Shown here: one piece after another, positions 23,401 to 39,749 of the stretch
How positions within the stretch are numbered: position 1 is the first letter of the stretch
Layout of the letters: the number at the start of each line of letters is the position of its first letter
Assembly: GCA_029237695.1 (NCBI GenBank)
Contig: CM055278.1
Location: 78,141,817 to 78,205,816, forward strand
Source: Conchocele bisecta
Lineage: Eukaryota; Mollusca; Bivalvia; Lucinida; Thyasiridae
Reading direction: 5' to 3'
DNA length: 64,000 nucleotides
Program-made: the position numbers and the translations under genes
Notes under the pieces: model-generated
What the model was told of the DNA's origin: nothing
The model's database searches: none
What the model saw: only the letters and a program-made list of their open reading frames with translations

Positions 23401-23623
23401 GTATCGAGTCTGGCGGTTACTAGGGAGACTCCAGGGCACTGCAAGCCAAGACTAATGGGCAGTGAAAGTAGTTTCGGCATGCTTTTTATCTCATTAGCTT
23501 GAACCCCACCATAGTGGCAAATACAAAAATCATTTAACAAAAGGAACATTAAGCCTTTGTCAGAATCAGCTTGGCATTTTCTTGGCTGTTCGGTTTATCT
23601 ATGGAACTGTAACACAAATAATG
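20498..23623. mobile_element. 3.1-kb TIR element, copy 1
   Basis: The left terminus CATTAGGTGTACGCTCCCAT begins exactly where the 162-bp array breaks off. The right end reads ATGGAACTGTAACACAAATA then ATG (23601-23623), a noisy inverted version of the same terminus. Same element and orientation as 34399-37479. 20498 to ~21690 reads cleanly; from there to the end it has many small insertions relative to copy 2. Frames here are not protein-like. An inner GGAGAAATGGGGCTTATGAT repeat (~21370) and a SINE-head fragment (22300-22410) are present. Superfamily unknown. Confidence 0.75.
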
Positions 23624-24955
23624 TGAGTGGTCGGTGTGTTGCAAGTATACAGGCAAACAGGTCGTTGCTGCCAGTTACCCTGATAATCCACCACTCCCTC
23701 CTCCGGAAAGTAATGACCAACGTTCAACATACGTCGGTGTAAGAGCTGTGATCGAACAGCTACCGGGTGGATCAAATAAGCATGGCTTACTTAGATTAAC
23801 TATAATTCGGTAAGACATGTAACACGCACGACTGGACTAAAGGATAAAGGTGAACAAGCAAGTTTTTGTTGAACGATTCTGCTGGACAAGATATACAGAA
23901 ATGGAATTTTTATTCGAATTTTAATCAACATACGTATTACGAGGTTTCGATTTTGTTAGTTTATTTTAATCTGATTATATATTAATTTAAAACTTGGGGG
24001 ATGTTTTGGTCAAAAATATAGGTGCCCGAGCTTTTACCGGGATCGCTTTGACCCCGGCCCCGTCCCTTTTTTGAACCACTCCCACCATTTTTACCGATTA
24101 GGTGATGTGCTTGTACACCGGCGCCGCACTGTGACGTTCACCGGCTAATCCAAGATGGCGACTTACAGGCGATTTTGAAAGCCAGTTACGAAACATGAAT
24201 ACTTAATGGCATTGATCTTTTTTTTTTTCGCGACGTCAATCTACCGCGTTCGTGTTATTTTATTCCGATAATTATTTTTTTTTTTTTTATTAATTTAATA
24301 TGAACCCCAAGCGAGTCCGTTTCCGCTATCGTTTAATCCAACGAACAATTATAATAAACTATTCAAGCTGCTAACAGTACATTTGCTTAATCAGAAATCT
24401 ACTCTGGTCATGAAAGAAATACCGCGGCGCAAGCGGGGCTTTGTCATAACGCAGCCCAAAAGGTAAGAGCTTCGTCAAAAATCAATTTTGAATTAAACGT
24501 TAACCAGTTTATAGGAAAGTTCGATGACAGATTAATATACAATTTGTAATTTCTAACTAAAATTTTTGCATGAAAAAGAAAGAAATTATATATAAATTTT
24601 TGTTTATATCGGGAAGATATTTGGCACAAAAAGAATCGGATTGGAAGCATTTTTTCCCCTTACCCGAGTCCCGCCTCAGTGTATCAAAATGAAATGCTAA
24701 TTCTAAAGTGAAGAAAATACACAATTTACGTTATTGTCTTATCGTATTTGTGCAACAATAAAGCAACATCGGATTTAGCAAGCTCTATTGGTCAAACGAT
24801 AAACGTAGCATTCGAATTTACCCTAAACAATACGGCATATCCGGATTGAATTGTCGTATATGTTCTGGCAAAATAATGATATGCCGTAATTGACTCGTAT
24901 AGGTTTATCACCATACGGATTTTTTCGGTAAATAGACCGTATTTGTGACTAAATA
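23624..24955. other. Non-coding, low-confidence bases
   Basis: No gene, repeat boundary or tRNA-like structure recognised. A CCAAGATGGCG motif (~24148) is the only notable word. The surrounding sequence shows long-read-type indels, so frame-based statements are unsafe here. Confidence 0.4.
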
Positions 24956-27900
24956 TGTGTCCGTGCACCACGTGCCAGGACAGGCCCACCATGTGCTGGG
25001 ACAGGCACCATGTGCTGGACAGGCACCGTGTGCTGGGACAGCACCCTCGTCTGGACAGGCACCACGGTGACTGGAAGGCACCCATGTGCTGGACAGGCAC
25101 CATTTGCTGAAGAGGCAACCGCATGCTGGACATGGCACCATTTTGCTGAAGACCGCAACCCGCATTCTGGACAGGCAACCGTGTGCTGGAACAGGCACCG
25201 CCGTGGCCTGGACAGGCACCCGCGTCTGGACTAAGGTTTCATTCAGAACCCCATTTCAACACCGCCAACTGGTGAAAATCATCACTCGTTGAATCGTCCT
25301 ATCCATGTTTAACTGCTTGTATGCTATTTGGACCAGGTCTAGCTCTCTCTTCTCTCTCTCTCTCCCCTTCCTCCTCCCTCTCTCTCTCTCTCTCTCGCTC
25401 TCCTTCTCTCTCTCTCTCTCCTCCCAACAAAAGACTTGGGTCAATTTAATTTTGATTATCAAATGGACTTAATGGAACTTTGATTGATTTTTCATTCTAC
25501 ACAAGGGTTTGTAAGTACAAGCCGTAGCCAGGTCCGTGCCCGGCCCATACACCAGCCTTCCCGACGGACTATAACTCTTTTGTCGATTTTTAAATCAATG
25601 TTTTGCAAGTCCGGTCACCCATTGTGCTGGACAGGCACCGTGTGCTGGACAGGCACCCACGTGCTGGACAGGCACCACGTGCTGGACAGGCACCATGTGC
25701 TGGACAGGCAACCTTCCATGTGCTGGACAGGCAGCCCTGGTGTGCTGGGACAGGCGCACCGTGTGCTGGACAGGCCACCACGTGCTGGACATGGCAACCT
25801 ACGTGGCGTGGACATGGCACCCATGTGCTGGACATATAGGCTCATCCGCAGCACCATGTCTGGACAGGCACCGCGTGCTGGAACAAAGAGATTTCAACCC
25901 GCCAACTGGATAGCATCATACTTCATTGAATCGATGCCTGGACAGGCACCATGTGCTGGACCAGGCACCATTGTTGCTGAACAGGCACCATGTGCTGGAA
26001 TCCAGGCACCGCGTGGTTGGACAGGCAACCGTGTTGCTGGACAGGCAAACCATGGATGCTTTGGAGAAAGCACATTCACCCGCCAAACAAACTTGGAAAA
26101 AGCAATCAAGACATCAGTGAATCGGTGCTGGACAGGCACCATGTGCTGGATAGGCACCATGTGCTGAACAGGCACCATTTGTGGCTGAACAGGCAACCAG
26201 TGTGCTGACAGGCACCGCGTGCTTGAACCAGATTTTCACCCGCCAACTGGATAGCAATCAAGACCTCAATTGAATCCGGTGGCTGGACATGCACCATGTG
26301 CTGGACGAAGGCACCATGTGCTGAACAGGAGCCCACCATGTGTGCCCTGAACAGGCACCAGCGTGATTGGGACAGGCACCGTGTGCTGGACAGGCACCAT
26401 GTGCTGGACAGACATTTCACCCGACAACTGGAAAGCAATCTGACCCTCATTGAAATCGGTCCCATCCATGATTACCAAGGTACTGCTGGTATGCTATTTT
26501 GACCGGCTGGCCATAGTTACTCTCTCCTCTCTCTCTCTCTCTCCTCTCTCTCCCTCTCTTCTCGTCTCCCTCTCTCAATCTCCTCCTCCCCATCCAATCC
26601 CCTACTCCTCCCTCTCCTCCATCCCCTCCCTCCCGTTCCCCCCCTCCCTCCCCTCCCTCCCTCCCTCCCTCCCTCTCCCTCCCATCCCTCCCTCCCTGTT
26701 TCCCTCTGTTCTCTCTCTCTCTCCTTCTGAATTCTTCTGTTCTTCTCTCATTCCTCTCTTTCTTCCTCTTCCCTCTCTCTTTCTCTTCCTCTCATCTCTC
26801 CTCAACTCTCATCATCCTCTTCTCTCCCATCTCTTACTCCTTCCTCTCCTCTCTCTCTCTCTTCATCTCTCTTCTCTCTTCTCCTCTTCTCTTCTTCTCT
26901 CTCCTCTCTCTTACCCCTTGCTCTTCCTCTCTTCCTTTTTCCTCTCTCGTCATCCTTTGTCCCCCTCCCTTTTTTCCCCCTCTCTTTCTCTCTCTTTCTT
27001 CTCCTCCTTCTCTCCTCCATCTCCATCTATCTCATCTCATCCCTCTCATCTCTCTCTCGTCTCCTCTACCTATCTATCTCTCCTCTCTCTACCTATCTAT
27101 CTATCTAGCCTCCTCCCTCTCTCCCTCTCCCTCACCGTCCCTCCCTCCTCTCCCTCTCACCTCTCCCTCTCTCAGTCCATACTCTCTCTCTCTCTCACGG
27201 TCTTCTCGCGTTCTCTCCTCTCTCAAAGACTTGGTCAATTTGACTTTGATTCATTTAAAAATCGGACTCTCTCTCTACTCTCTCTCAATCGTCTCTCTCT
27301 ACATTCATCCTCTCCTCTCATCTTTCTCGTCATCCAATCTTCCTCTCCTCCTTCCTCTCTCTCCTCCTCACGCTCTCTCTCTCTCCTCTCTCTCTTCGTC
27401 TCTCCTCCTCCCTCTCCTCCTCTCTCTCCTCCTCCGTCTCTCCCTCGATCTCTCTCTCTCCTGCCATCTCGACTCTCCCTTCTCTCTACTCTCACTCTCT
27501 CTCTCTTCAGACGTTGGCTCTCTCTCTCTTCTCTCTCCTCATCTCTCAAGACTTGGTCCAATTTACATTTGATTATTAATGGACTTAATGGACGTTTGAT
27601 TATTTTCTAACACAAGTTTGTTGTAGGTACAAGGCCGTAGCCTAGGCCGTGCCGGGCCCCAATACACGCCTTCCGACGGTACTATAACTTAGTCCGATTT
27701 TTATTATCAATGTTTATTACAAGTTCGGCATCCCATGTGCTGGGAACAAGGACACCAGCGTGCTGAACGAGGCACCACGGTGCTGGAACAGGTCCACCAC
27801 GGAGCTGGACAGGTACCACGTGCTGGACAGGTCACTGTGTGCTGGACAGGATGCAAAAACTATGTTCTTGGATGGACTGGCACCATTGTGCTGGACAGGC

Positions 27901-30900
27901 ACAAACACGCCTTCCGACGGACTCTAATCTTAGTCCGATTTTTATCAACTGTTTGCAAGTCGACCACCATGTGCCTGGACAGGTACCACGTGCTGGACAG
28001 GCCACCGTGTGCTGGACAGAGTTTTCAATTTCCCACACCCCCCGCCCAACTGGAATAGCAATCAGACTAATTGAATCTGGTGGCTTGGACAAGTCCACCT
28101 CGTGCTGGGACAAGGCACCTCCATTGTGCTTGGAACAGGCAACCCATGGTTGCTGGATATCACCATGGGTGCTGAACAAGGCACCGCGTGGCTGGACAGG
28201 CACCGTGTCTTGGACAGGCACCATGTGCTGGAGACAGACGTTTTCACCCCTCCCGCCACCCTGAATATCATCAGACTCGAATTTATGCAAATACGGTCCA
28301 TCCCATGTTACTAGCTGTATGCTATTTGAAGCTGGCTTTAGCCATAGTTTAACGTCTCTCTCTCTCTCTCTCCATCTGTTCTCTCTCTCTCATCCTCTCT
28401 ACACTCATCCTCTCTCCTCTCACTCTCTCCTCAAAAGACTTGGTCAAATTTACTTTGATTTATTGAATGGAACATTAATGGACCTTTGATTTAAATTTCT
28501 ACACAAGGGTTAGTAGGTACAAGCCGTAGCCAGGGCCAGTACAGGCCCGGTTCCCAGGGCCCCATACATCGGCCTTCCGACGGACTATAACTTAGTCGAT
28601 TTTTTATCAATGTTATACAAGTCGGCACCATGTGCCTGGATAGTCAACCCGCGTGCTGGACCAGGCTAACCACGTGCTGGACACAGGCTGCCACGTCTGG
28701 ACAGGTACCACGTGCTGGAACAGGCAACTGTGTGCTGGACAGGCACATATACTAAGTTGCTGGTGCAGGCACCCATGTGCTTGGACAGGCACAACCTCCT
28801 TCCGACGGCACTTAAAATAACTTAAGTCGATTTTTATCAATGTTTGCAAGTCGACAAGCCATCAGGGGGGGTGTTGCAACCCATGGTCTGGACAAGGTAC
28901 CACGTGCTTAGACAGCAACCCATGTGGCTGGGACATCACCGTGTGGCTGGACAGGCACCGCGGTGCTGGACAGAGTTTCAACTTCCGCCCCCTAACCTGG
29001 ATAGCATCAAGACTTAAGTTGAATCGGTGCTGGGACAGGCAACCAACGTGGCTGAGACAGGCACCAAGTTGCTGGACAGGCACCATGTGCTGGATAGCAC
29101 CACATGTGCTGAACTGGCAACCAGCGTGCTGGACCAGCACCGTAGTTGCAGTGGACCCAGGCCACCATGTGCTGGACAAGACTTTTTCAACACCCCGCCA
29201 CCGTGGATATCATCAGCAACTCATTTTGTTTAATCGGTCAATCCATGTTACTAAACTGCTGTATGCTATTTGAACGCTAGCATAGTTACTCCTCCTCTCT
29301 TCTTCCTCCCCCCTCCCCCCCCCTACTCTCTCTCCCTCCCCGTCCCTCCCTCCCTCCCCCCCTCCCTCCCTCTCTTCTCTCTCTCATCTCAGTCTCTCTC
29401 TCTCCTCCTCGGTCTCTCTCTTTCTCTCTCTCCCTCCCTTCTCTCCATCGGTCTCTCCACTCTCATCTCTCTCTCATCTCTCTCCTCATCTCTCTCTCTC
29501 ATCTCTTCTCTCCTTCTCCTCTCTCCTCTCTCTCTCTCTTCTCTCTCCTCTTTCTCTTCTCCTCTCTCCTCTTTTCGCATCTTCTCTCTCTCCTCATCTC
29601 TCTCCTCTCTCATCTCTCTCTCTCATCATCTCCTCTCTCCTCTCTCTCTCTCTCTCCTCCTTTCTCATCATCTCGCTGTCCTCCTGTCTCTCCTCTATCT
29701 TCATCTCTCGCTCTCATCTCTCTCTCTCATCATCCTCTCTCTCTCGTCCTCCTCTCTCTCTCTCCCTCACTTCCTCCGCTTCTCTCTCTCTCTCTCTCTT
29801 CCTTTGGTCAATTTAACCTTTGATTATTAAATGGACCTTAATGACTTTGATTATTTTTCCTAACACAAGGGTTGTAGGTTACAAAGCCGTAGCCAGGCCG
29901 TGCCGGGCCCATACCACCATTCCGACGGACTATAACTTAGTCGATTTTATAATAATGTTTACAAGTTCGGCACCTCATGTGCTGGACAGGCACCGTGTGC
30001 CTGGACAGGCACCAACGTGCAGGGGAAAAAAAAGCATAGGCCAACCATTTGTTCTTGGACAAGGCACCAATGTGCTGGACAGGCACCACGTGCATGGACA
30101 GGCACCACGTGCTTGGACAGGCACCAATGTGCCTGGACAGGCACCACATGTGCTGGACAGGCACCATTTGCTGAACAGGCACCTGCGTGCTGGAACAAAG
30201 TTTCACGCCACCGCCAACGTGGAAAAGCATCATACTCATTGAATCGGTCAATCCCCATTTGTTAACTGGGCTGTATGCTTTTATTTGACAGGACTGCACG
30301 CTCTCCTCTCTCTTCCTCCAAATCTCCTCTCTCACTCCCTCCTCTCCTCTCACTCTCTACCTCTCCTCTCCCTCTTTTGACTCCTTCCTACTTCTTCCTC
30401 TCTCTCCTACTCTCTCTCCTCCTCTCTCCTCTCCTCCCCTCCCTGCAGGGACAGGTACCAACGTGCTAATACAGGCACCATGTGCCTAGGACAGGCACCG
30501 TGTGCTGGACAGGGCACCAGCGTGCTGGGACAGAGTTTTCACCCGCCCACTGGATAGCATCAGAACTAAATTGAATCGGTAGACCTGGACAGGCACCTCA
30601 CGTGCTTGGACAGGCACCATGTGCTGGACTGCACCATGTGCTGGAAATAGCACCATGTGCTGAACAGGCCATCCAACGTGCTGGACAGGCAACCGTGTGC
30701 TTGGACAGGCACCATGTGCTGGACAGACTTTCACCCAACACCCGCCACCTGGATAATCAATCAGACTCATTTTGAATCGGTCATCCATGTTAACTAGCTG
30801 TATGCTATTTGAGCGGCTAGCAATAGTTACTTCCTCCTCTCCTCCACTTCTCTCTCCTCATCTCTCTCTCCCTCCCTCCTCCCTCCCTGCCCTCCCCGTA

Positions 30901-33735
30901 CCCCTCCCTCCCTCCCTCTCTCTCTCTCTCTCAGTCTCTTCTCTCTCTCTTCTCTCCGTCGGTCCCTCCTTGTCTTTCATCTCTCCTTTCCCTCCTCTCC
31001 TCCCTCTCCGGCCTCTCTTCCTCTCTTCTCTACTCTCTCCTGCTCCTCTCCTCCTCATTTCTCTCTCACTCTCTCCTCTCTTCCCATCCTCTCTGTCTTC
31101 TCTCCTCCCCCTTCTCCTTTCTCTCTCTCTCCTCTCCTCTCTCTCTCATCATCTCTTTGCCGTCTCTCCGTCTCTCTCTCTCATCTCTCTCCTCCTCTTC
31201 TCACCTCTCTCTCAACTCCTCTCTCCTTCTCTCCTCTCTCTTCTCGTCATCTCTCTCTCCCTCTCTATCATCTCTCTCTCTCTCACTCATCTCTCTCCTC
31301 TCTTCTCTCTCTCTCTCTCTCCTCATTCTCTCTCTCTCTCTCCCATCTCCTCTCTCTCTCTCTCTCTCTCCTTTCTCTTCTTCTTCTCTCATCTCTCTCT
31401 CTTTGGTCAAATTTACTTTGATTAGTTAATGGAACTTAATGGACTTTGAATTTATTTTTCTACACAAGGGGTTGTTAGGTAACAAAAGCGTAGCCAAAGG
31501 CCGTGCCGGGCCCATTACACCGCATTCCGACGGACTATAAGCTTAGTCCGATTTAATATTTCAATGTTTATTAACAAGTCGGCAACCATGTGCTGAGACA
31601 GGCACCGTTGTGCTGGACATGGCACCACGTGCAGGACACAAGGCACCCATGTGCTAGGACAGGCACCATGTGCTGGACTGGCACCACGTGCTACAGGAGA
31701 GCACCACGTGCTGGACATGCACCCAATGTGCTCGGACAGGCACCATTTGTGGCTGGACAGGTAACCCATTTGCTGAATACAGGTGCCACCGCGTGCTGGA
31801 CAAAGTTTCATCCAACCCCGCCAACTGGAAAGCATCAGACCTCATTGAATCGGTCATCCATCCAGTTACTGCTGTTAATGCTTTAATTTGACAGGCTACT
31901 CTCCTCTCCTCTCTCCTCTCTCACTCCTCCTTACTCTCTCCTCTCTCTTCTTTCTCTCTCTCTTCTTCTCTCTTCTCCCTTCTCTCTCACTCTCGTCTCT
32001 CCGTCATCACTGTCCCTCATCTCCCTGCTGGACAGGTTAACCAAACGTGCTAGACAGGAGCACCATGTGCTGGGAACAGTCACCGTGTGCTGGACAGGCC
32101 CACCGCGTGCTGGACAGAGTTTCACTCCGCCAACTCGATAGCATCAGACTAATTGAAATCGGTGCTGACAGGTCACCATGTGGCTGGACAGGCACCATGT
32201 GCTGGACAGGCAGCCATGTGGCCTGGGATAGCACCATGTGCTGCAACAGCCCACGTGCTGGACAGGCAACCAGTGTGCTTGGACAGGCACCATGTGGCCT
32301 GGACAAGACATTTCACCCCGCCACCCTGGATATCATCAGACTCATTTTGAAATCGATCATTCCGTGTTACTGCTGATGCTATTTGAGCCGCTAGCAAAGT
32401 TAGTTCTCTCCTCTCTCTCTCTCTCTCCTCTCTCTCTCCTAATCCTCCCTCCCTATCCCTCCCTCCCTCCCTCCCTCTCCTCCCTCCCCTCCCTCCTCTC
32501 AGTCTCTGTCTCTCTCTCGGGGAACTATTGTCGTCTCAATCATCTTCGCGTACCCTGACGGGATAAGGCTACTCTCGTTTCTTCCTCTCTCCCTCCCTCT
32601 CTCTGAACGCTCCGGGTGGCCCAAAAGGCGGCCTCTCGGATCTCTCTACTTTCTCTCTCTCCCTCCCTCTTCCTCTCACGTCCTTCCTCATCTCATCTCT
32701 CTCTTCTCCCATTTCTCATCCATCTCTACCGCCAAATTCATCCCTCATCTCTCCTCTCTCTCTCTCTCTCCTCAAACTCTCCTCTCTCTCTCATCCTTCC
32801 TCCATCGTCATCTCTCTCTTCATCTCATCTCTCTCTCAATCTCTATCTCCTCTCTCTCTCTCTCTCCCTTCTTCCTCTCTTCCTCTCTCTCTCTTTGGTC
32901 AATTTATTTACTTTGATTATTAATTGGACTTAATGGAACTTTGATTATTTTCTACCACAAAAGGGGTTTGTAGGTACAAAGACCGTATCCAGGCCGTGCC
33001 GGGCCCATACACCGTTCACTCCGACGGAAACTAAATAACTTAGTCCGATTTACTATTAATTTTGTTTACAAGTTTCGGCACCATGTGCTGGAACAGGCAC
33101 CGTTGTGCTTGGACAGGCACCAACGTGCAGGACAGGCACCCATGTGCCTGGACAGGCCCAATCCTATGTGCTGGACAGGCCACCAACGTGCTGGACAGGC
33201 AACCCACGTGCTGGACAGGCAACCATTGGTGCCTGGACAGGCACCAATGTGCTGGACAGGCACCATTTGCTGAACAGGTGCCAACCGCGTGCTGGAACAA
33301 ATTTCAAGTTTCACCCGCCAACTGGAAAGCCATCAAGACCTCATTAAGAATCGGTCATCCATTTGTTATCTGCTGAATGCTATTTGACAGGCTAGCTCTC
33401 TCCTCTCTCTCCTCTCTCCTCTTTTCTTCTCCCTCCTCTCCGTCTCTCTCTCTCTCATCTCCATTCATTCTCATCTCCATCCTCTTCCTCTTCTTCTCTT
33501 CCCTTTCTCGCTCTTCTCTCTCCACTCTCCTCTCCTGTCCACTCCTCTCTCTCTCTCTTCCTCCCTCTCTCTCCTCTCTCCTCATTCTCTCTCTCTCTCT
33601 CCTCTCTCCTTCAAGACTTTGTCAATTTTATTTTGGATATAAATGGAACTTAATGACTTTGATTAATTTTCTACACAAGGGTTGAGGTAACAAAGCCGTA
33701 ATCCCAGGCCCGTGCCGGGGGGGCCCCAATACAAC
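24956..33735 (+). repeat. Hierarchical satellite: 19-bp minisatellite + spacer B + (TC)n + spacer D
   Basis: Three levels are visible. (1) A ~19-bp unit, GTGCTGGACAGGCACCATGT with variants, in blocks of 3-12. (2) Spacer B, CCGCCAACTGGATAGCATCA then TTGAATCGGT, which ends each block and recurs more than a dozen times. (3) After some B copies, ATGCTATTTGA leads into (TC)n tracts of 100-700 bp. These end at spacer D: ACTTGGTCAATTTACTTTGA, then ACACAAGGGTTGTAGGTACA, then TTCCGACGGACTATAACTTA. D occurs near 25434, 27549, 28438, 29806, 31402, 32894 and 33613, with a truncated copy near 27229. Long frames here are translations of repeats, not genes. Confidence 0.85.
26520..27235. repeat. Long (TC)n polypyrimidine tract
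   Basis: Over 700 bp almost purely C and T on the + strand. Others of the same kind lie at ~25340-25425, 27265-27545, 29285-29800, 30835-31402, 32405-32890 and 33395-33612. Such polypurine/polypyrimidine tracts can adopt triplex structures and are hard to sequence. The 386-codon serine/leucine-rich frame at 26450-27610 is an artefact of this composition. Confidence 0.9.
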
Positions 33736-34398
33736 GCCTAGCACAATAAGCCATGGCTTTTTTTTATCTTATATTTTAAGGGTAGGAAATTTGGCACGAG
33801 GAACCCTTCCAAAACCCGGTGCAATTTAAGTCCAAAAAAAAGAACAGACCAATGACCGACCTTGGTTGGCCCGTTTGTTTCCCCTAATTTTTCTAATATC
33901 TCTGCCATAACAGTCGAAATATGTGCATTAAAAAATGAAGGAGGTAAATGAGGCGTTTAATTTACTTCCCTAGCTATTGTATCATTCTCCTCCTATCGCA
34001 AACGAAGCCGGTATTGTAAACCGAAAAACCGTGAAAAAGGCTGAGTGTGAGTTGCATGTGATATATGGAGAACTCGGGCCGTTACAGTGGTTATATCCTA
34101 TATGATGGATTGATATTTAAAACGGTTGGTCATTATCGGACCAGGGTATGGATCGATAACCGGTTTACGCAATATGATGCAATAATTTTCGTTTTTGGGC
34201 GGGCCCCAGCTGCTGTCGTTTCTCGCTTATCATTATATATGACGATTGTCTAGTTTATTCGGAGTTCAGGTGTGGCGTTTATAATTTTTGTTTATTTGTT
34301 AGACGACAAAGTGTTTTTTCACATATTCCTAAGAAACGACAGAAAAAGAAGAAGAATAATACCACACGGCGGTATAGTAACCTGCCCTATATATGAAT
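33736..34398. other. Non-coding
   Basis: Sequence between the satellite and the second 3.1-kb element. No gene or repeat recognised; indel-type noise is likely. Confidence 0.4.
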
Positions 34399-37479
<3,081 letters not shown>

Positions 37480-38173
37480 TCGTGTGAAGTTGCGCACCTG
37501 GGGTTTTAGATGCTGATTCATCCAGTATTCATGGAGTTATGGCCCTTGACTTAGTGAATAGTGGGGATTAAGTCGTGAAACTTTACAGGAATACTTGTCA
37601 TCGTGTGAAGTTGTGCACCTGGGGTTTTATATGCGGATTCATCCAGTATTCACAGAGTTATGGCCCTTGACTTAGTGAAAATTGGGAATTTTCAACTTGT
37701 GTCGCACGTATCTCCAAAAGTATTTCAGTTACAGTCACGAAACTTTACAGGAATACTGGTCATCGTGTGAAGTTGCGCACCTGGGGTTTTAGATGCGGAT
37801 TCATCCTGTATTGACAGAGTTATAGCCCTTGACTTAGTGAAAAGTGGGGATTTTCAACTTGTGTCGCGCGTATCTCCAAATGTATTTCAGTTAGTCGTGA
37901 AACTTTACAGGAATACTGGTCATCATGTGAAGTTGCGCACCTGGGTTTTTAGGTGCGGATTCATCCTGTATTCACGGAGTTATGGCCCTTGACTTAGTGA
38001 AAAGTGGAGATATTCAACTTGTGTCGCGCGTATCTTCAAAAGTATGCAGAAAATACAAGGTAGCTACATATATGCTGTTGCTGCCTTAAATTCTACTTTT
38101 CCAAGTCCTGATAACATGCAGTAGAGGTATTGGGGAGACATATGTTGTTTTTGTCTGAAAAACAATCCTCTAG
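37480..38173 (+). mobile_element. Right part of the 162-bp-core Helitron-like element
   Basis: The array resumes with GAAGTTGCGCACCTGGGG at 37486, and related units at 37607 (one unit short by 41 bp), 37769 and 37929. It ends GGGGAGACATATG, hairpin TTGTTTTTGTCTGAAAAACA (38145-38164), a short spacer and CTAG at 38170-38173 followed by TT. It is continuous with 19286-20497 once the 17-kb block is removed. Confidence 0.85.
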
Positions 38174-38216
38174 TTCATATTTGTATCGTTGCATATTCTT
38201 ATTACTAGTATTCATG

Positions 38217-38400
38217 CGCAAGGTCAGGTTATTCTAATTTCAGGGCTGAATATAGATTTATTTTGATGTAAATATTCCGTTCTGATCCCCCCCCCCACCA
38301 CCACCCCCCCCCACCCCCCCCCCCCCCCCCCACGTTGCAGCAGGTTGAATACGGGATCGAACCTGTTGGTTGTCCTTAAGTGACCTTATTATTCATGTGT
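38217..38400 (+). mobile_element. SINE 3' fragment with poly-C
   Basis: GGTTATTCTAATTTCAGGGC, TGATGTAAATATTC, TTCTGAT, a C-rich run (38287-38331), GCAGCAGGTTGAATACGGGA and GTGACCTTA match the 3' half of the SINE at 59665-60059 in order. It lacks the ACACCAATAAACA tail and ends about 20 bp upstream of the exon at 38416. Confidence 0.7.
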
Positions 38401-38415
38401 ATGTTGTGTTAATAG

Positions 38416-38542
38416 GTGGAGATCAGGGGTTACTCAACATGTACTTCAATGATTGGGCGACGGCAGACATAAAGAAGCACCTGCCGTTCGTTTACAACGT
38501 CGTCTCACAGGCATTCTACAGCTACCTTCCCGCTTTCAAACA
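38416..38542 (+). CDS. Glycogenin exon (GGDQG and acceptor tyrosine)
   Basis: 127-bp exon. The first two bases complete a Gly codon with the previous exon, giving the GGDQG motif. The donor GTGAGT at 38543 leaves CA of a split Gln codon. It contains [18 protein letters not shown] and FYSYLPAFK. The first Tyr of YSYLPAF (TAC at 38517-38519) lines up with the self-glucosylated tyrosine (Tyr195 in human GYG1), so the protein should be able to prime glycogen. Reading through the donor would give an immediate TGA stop, supporting the junction. Confidence 0.95.
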
Positions 38543-38609
38543 GTGAGTGCTTCCATTCAACACACCCACCCACAAATACCGGACATCGATAGTTCTAGTG
38601 CTAGGTTTG

Positions 38610-39296
38610 TTGTGCCCGCTTGCGGACAGCACGATAAGGTCGGCACATTGACGTACGTATGCGTACGTGCGTCCAGGTTAAAGTTTTCGTCGTCCTGCGA
38701 AATGTCAAAAACTTTGAACATGCTTCGTCATCATGCTATACCTTTTAATATTACATTACGAATTACTTCAATATTTGGACACTTGATACATGTAAGCATT
38801 AGGAACACACTCATGCCGCCAATTCACATAACCATGAACTTTTTTACCTTCAAATTTTTGCTGAAACAATTAGGCATTTTGTGGGGTCAAAAACTTTGTA
38901 CAAGCTTCGTCATCCTACTATAACTTTCATATTACTTGACGCATTCCTTCAATGTTTGGACACTTGATACATGTAACCATTAGGAACACACTCATGCCGC
39001 CATTAACATGACCTTCACCTTTTTTACCTTCACATTGTTGCGGAAACACTTAGCCATTTTTTATTTCAAAATGTTTCTTCAACCATGACCTTTTTCTTGT
39101 TTTAAGCATGCACTTCTCTTGACGGTTTTTGTGCATCTTACTTTAGTACATGCCCATGATCATGTTACGGCCAAATGCCTCGGCAGGCGCGACACCGCTT
39201 CCATGTTGGAATTCTTGTTGGTTAAAGTTTTTGGTTACAGTTTTTCGGTATATTAGAAAAGCCTCGGCAGGCGCGACATGCGGGACATGCATCTAG
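38610..39296 (+). mobile_element. Helitron-like element with ~190-bp core, CTAG end
   Basis: A head with GTACGTATGCGTACGTGCGTCC, then two units sharing GTCAAAAACTTTG, GCTTCGTCATC, TTTGGACACTTGATACATGT and AGGAACACACTCATGCCGCC. A TTCCATGTTGGAA hairpin and CTTG-TT lie at ~39199-39219. It finishes with hairpin GCCTCGGCAGGC (39261-39272) and CTAG-TT at 39293. Start boundary approximate. Confidence 0.65.
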
Positions 39297-39749
39297 TTTA
39301 ACAAAACCATTAACTCTGTCACGCCAATGTACCTGGAATTGACACTGTCAGACTATTCCAATGATCTGGAAAGGTAAGTTTGTCAGAAACTATATAGAAT
39401 CTGTAGATCCTGACATGTGGCTGTGACTGGATAAATGGGGCTTATGGCTTTTCCGACCAATGTATATCCAGCCAGCCTGCACATCCGCAGTCTGATCAGG
39501 AGTGAGGATCTGCACTATTCACAATTACAATAAATAAACAGAGCAAGGATCCCATGTATTAGATTTAAAGGTCTTGGCAAACAGGTACAGTCTGACCCCG
39601 TTAATATGAGCTTCATTAAAACACGGTTGCATCTTGGATCCCGATTTTATTTTATTTTATGAGTGAAATCCATGGAAAGTTAGCAAAATTTGGTAAATTG
39701 GAAAAATAAATTCACCATTTTCTGTTCTGCGTGAAGCAAAAGTATTTAC

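Noticed and set aside
24908..26478. Repeated Cys/Trp/Gly/Thr-rich frames (MCWTGT-type) and Ala/Gly/Gln-rich frames
   Set aside because: All are translations of the 19-bp GTGCTGGACAGGCACC minisatellite in different frames, in noisy sequence.
26450..27610. 386-codon open frame rich in Ser/Leu/Pro
   Set aside because: It is a translation of (TC)n satellite DNA; overlapping frames are equally open on both strands and no domain is present.
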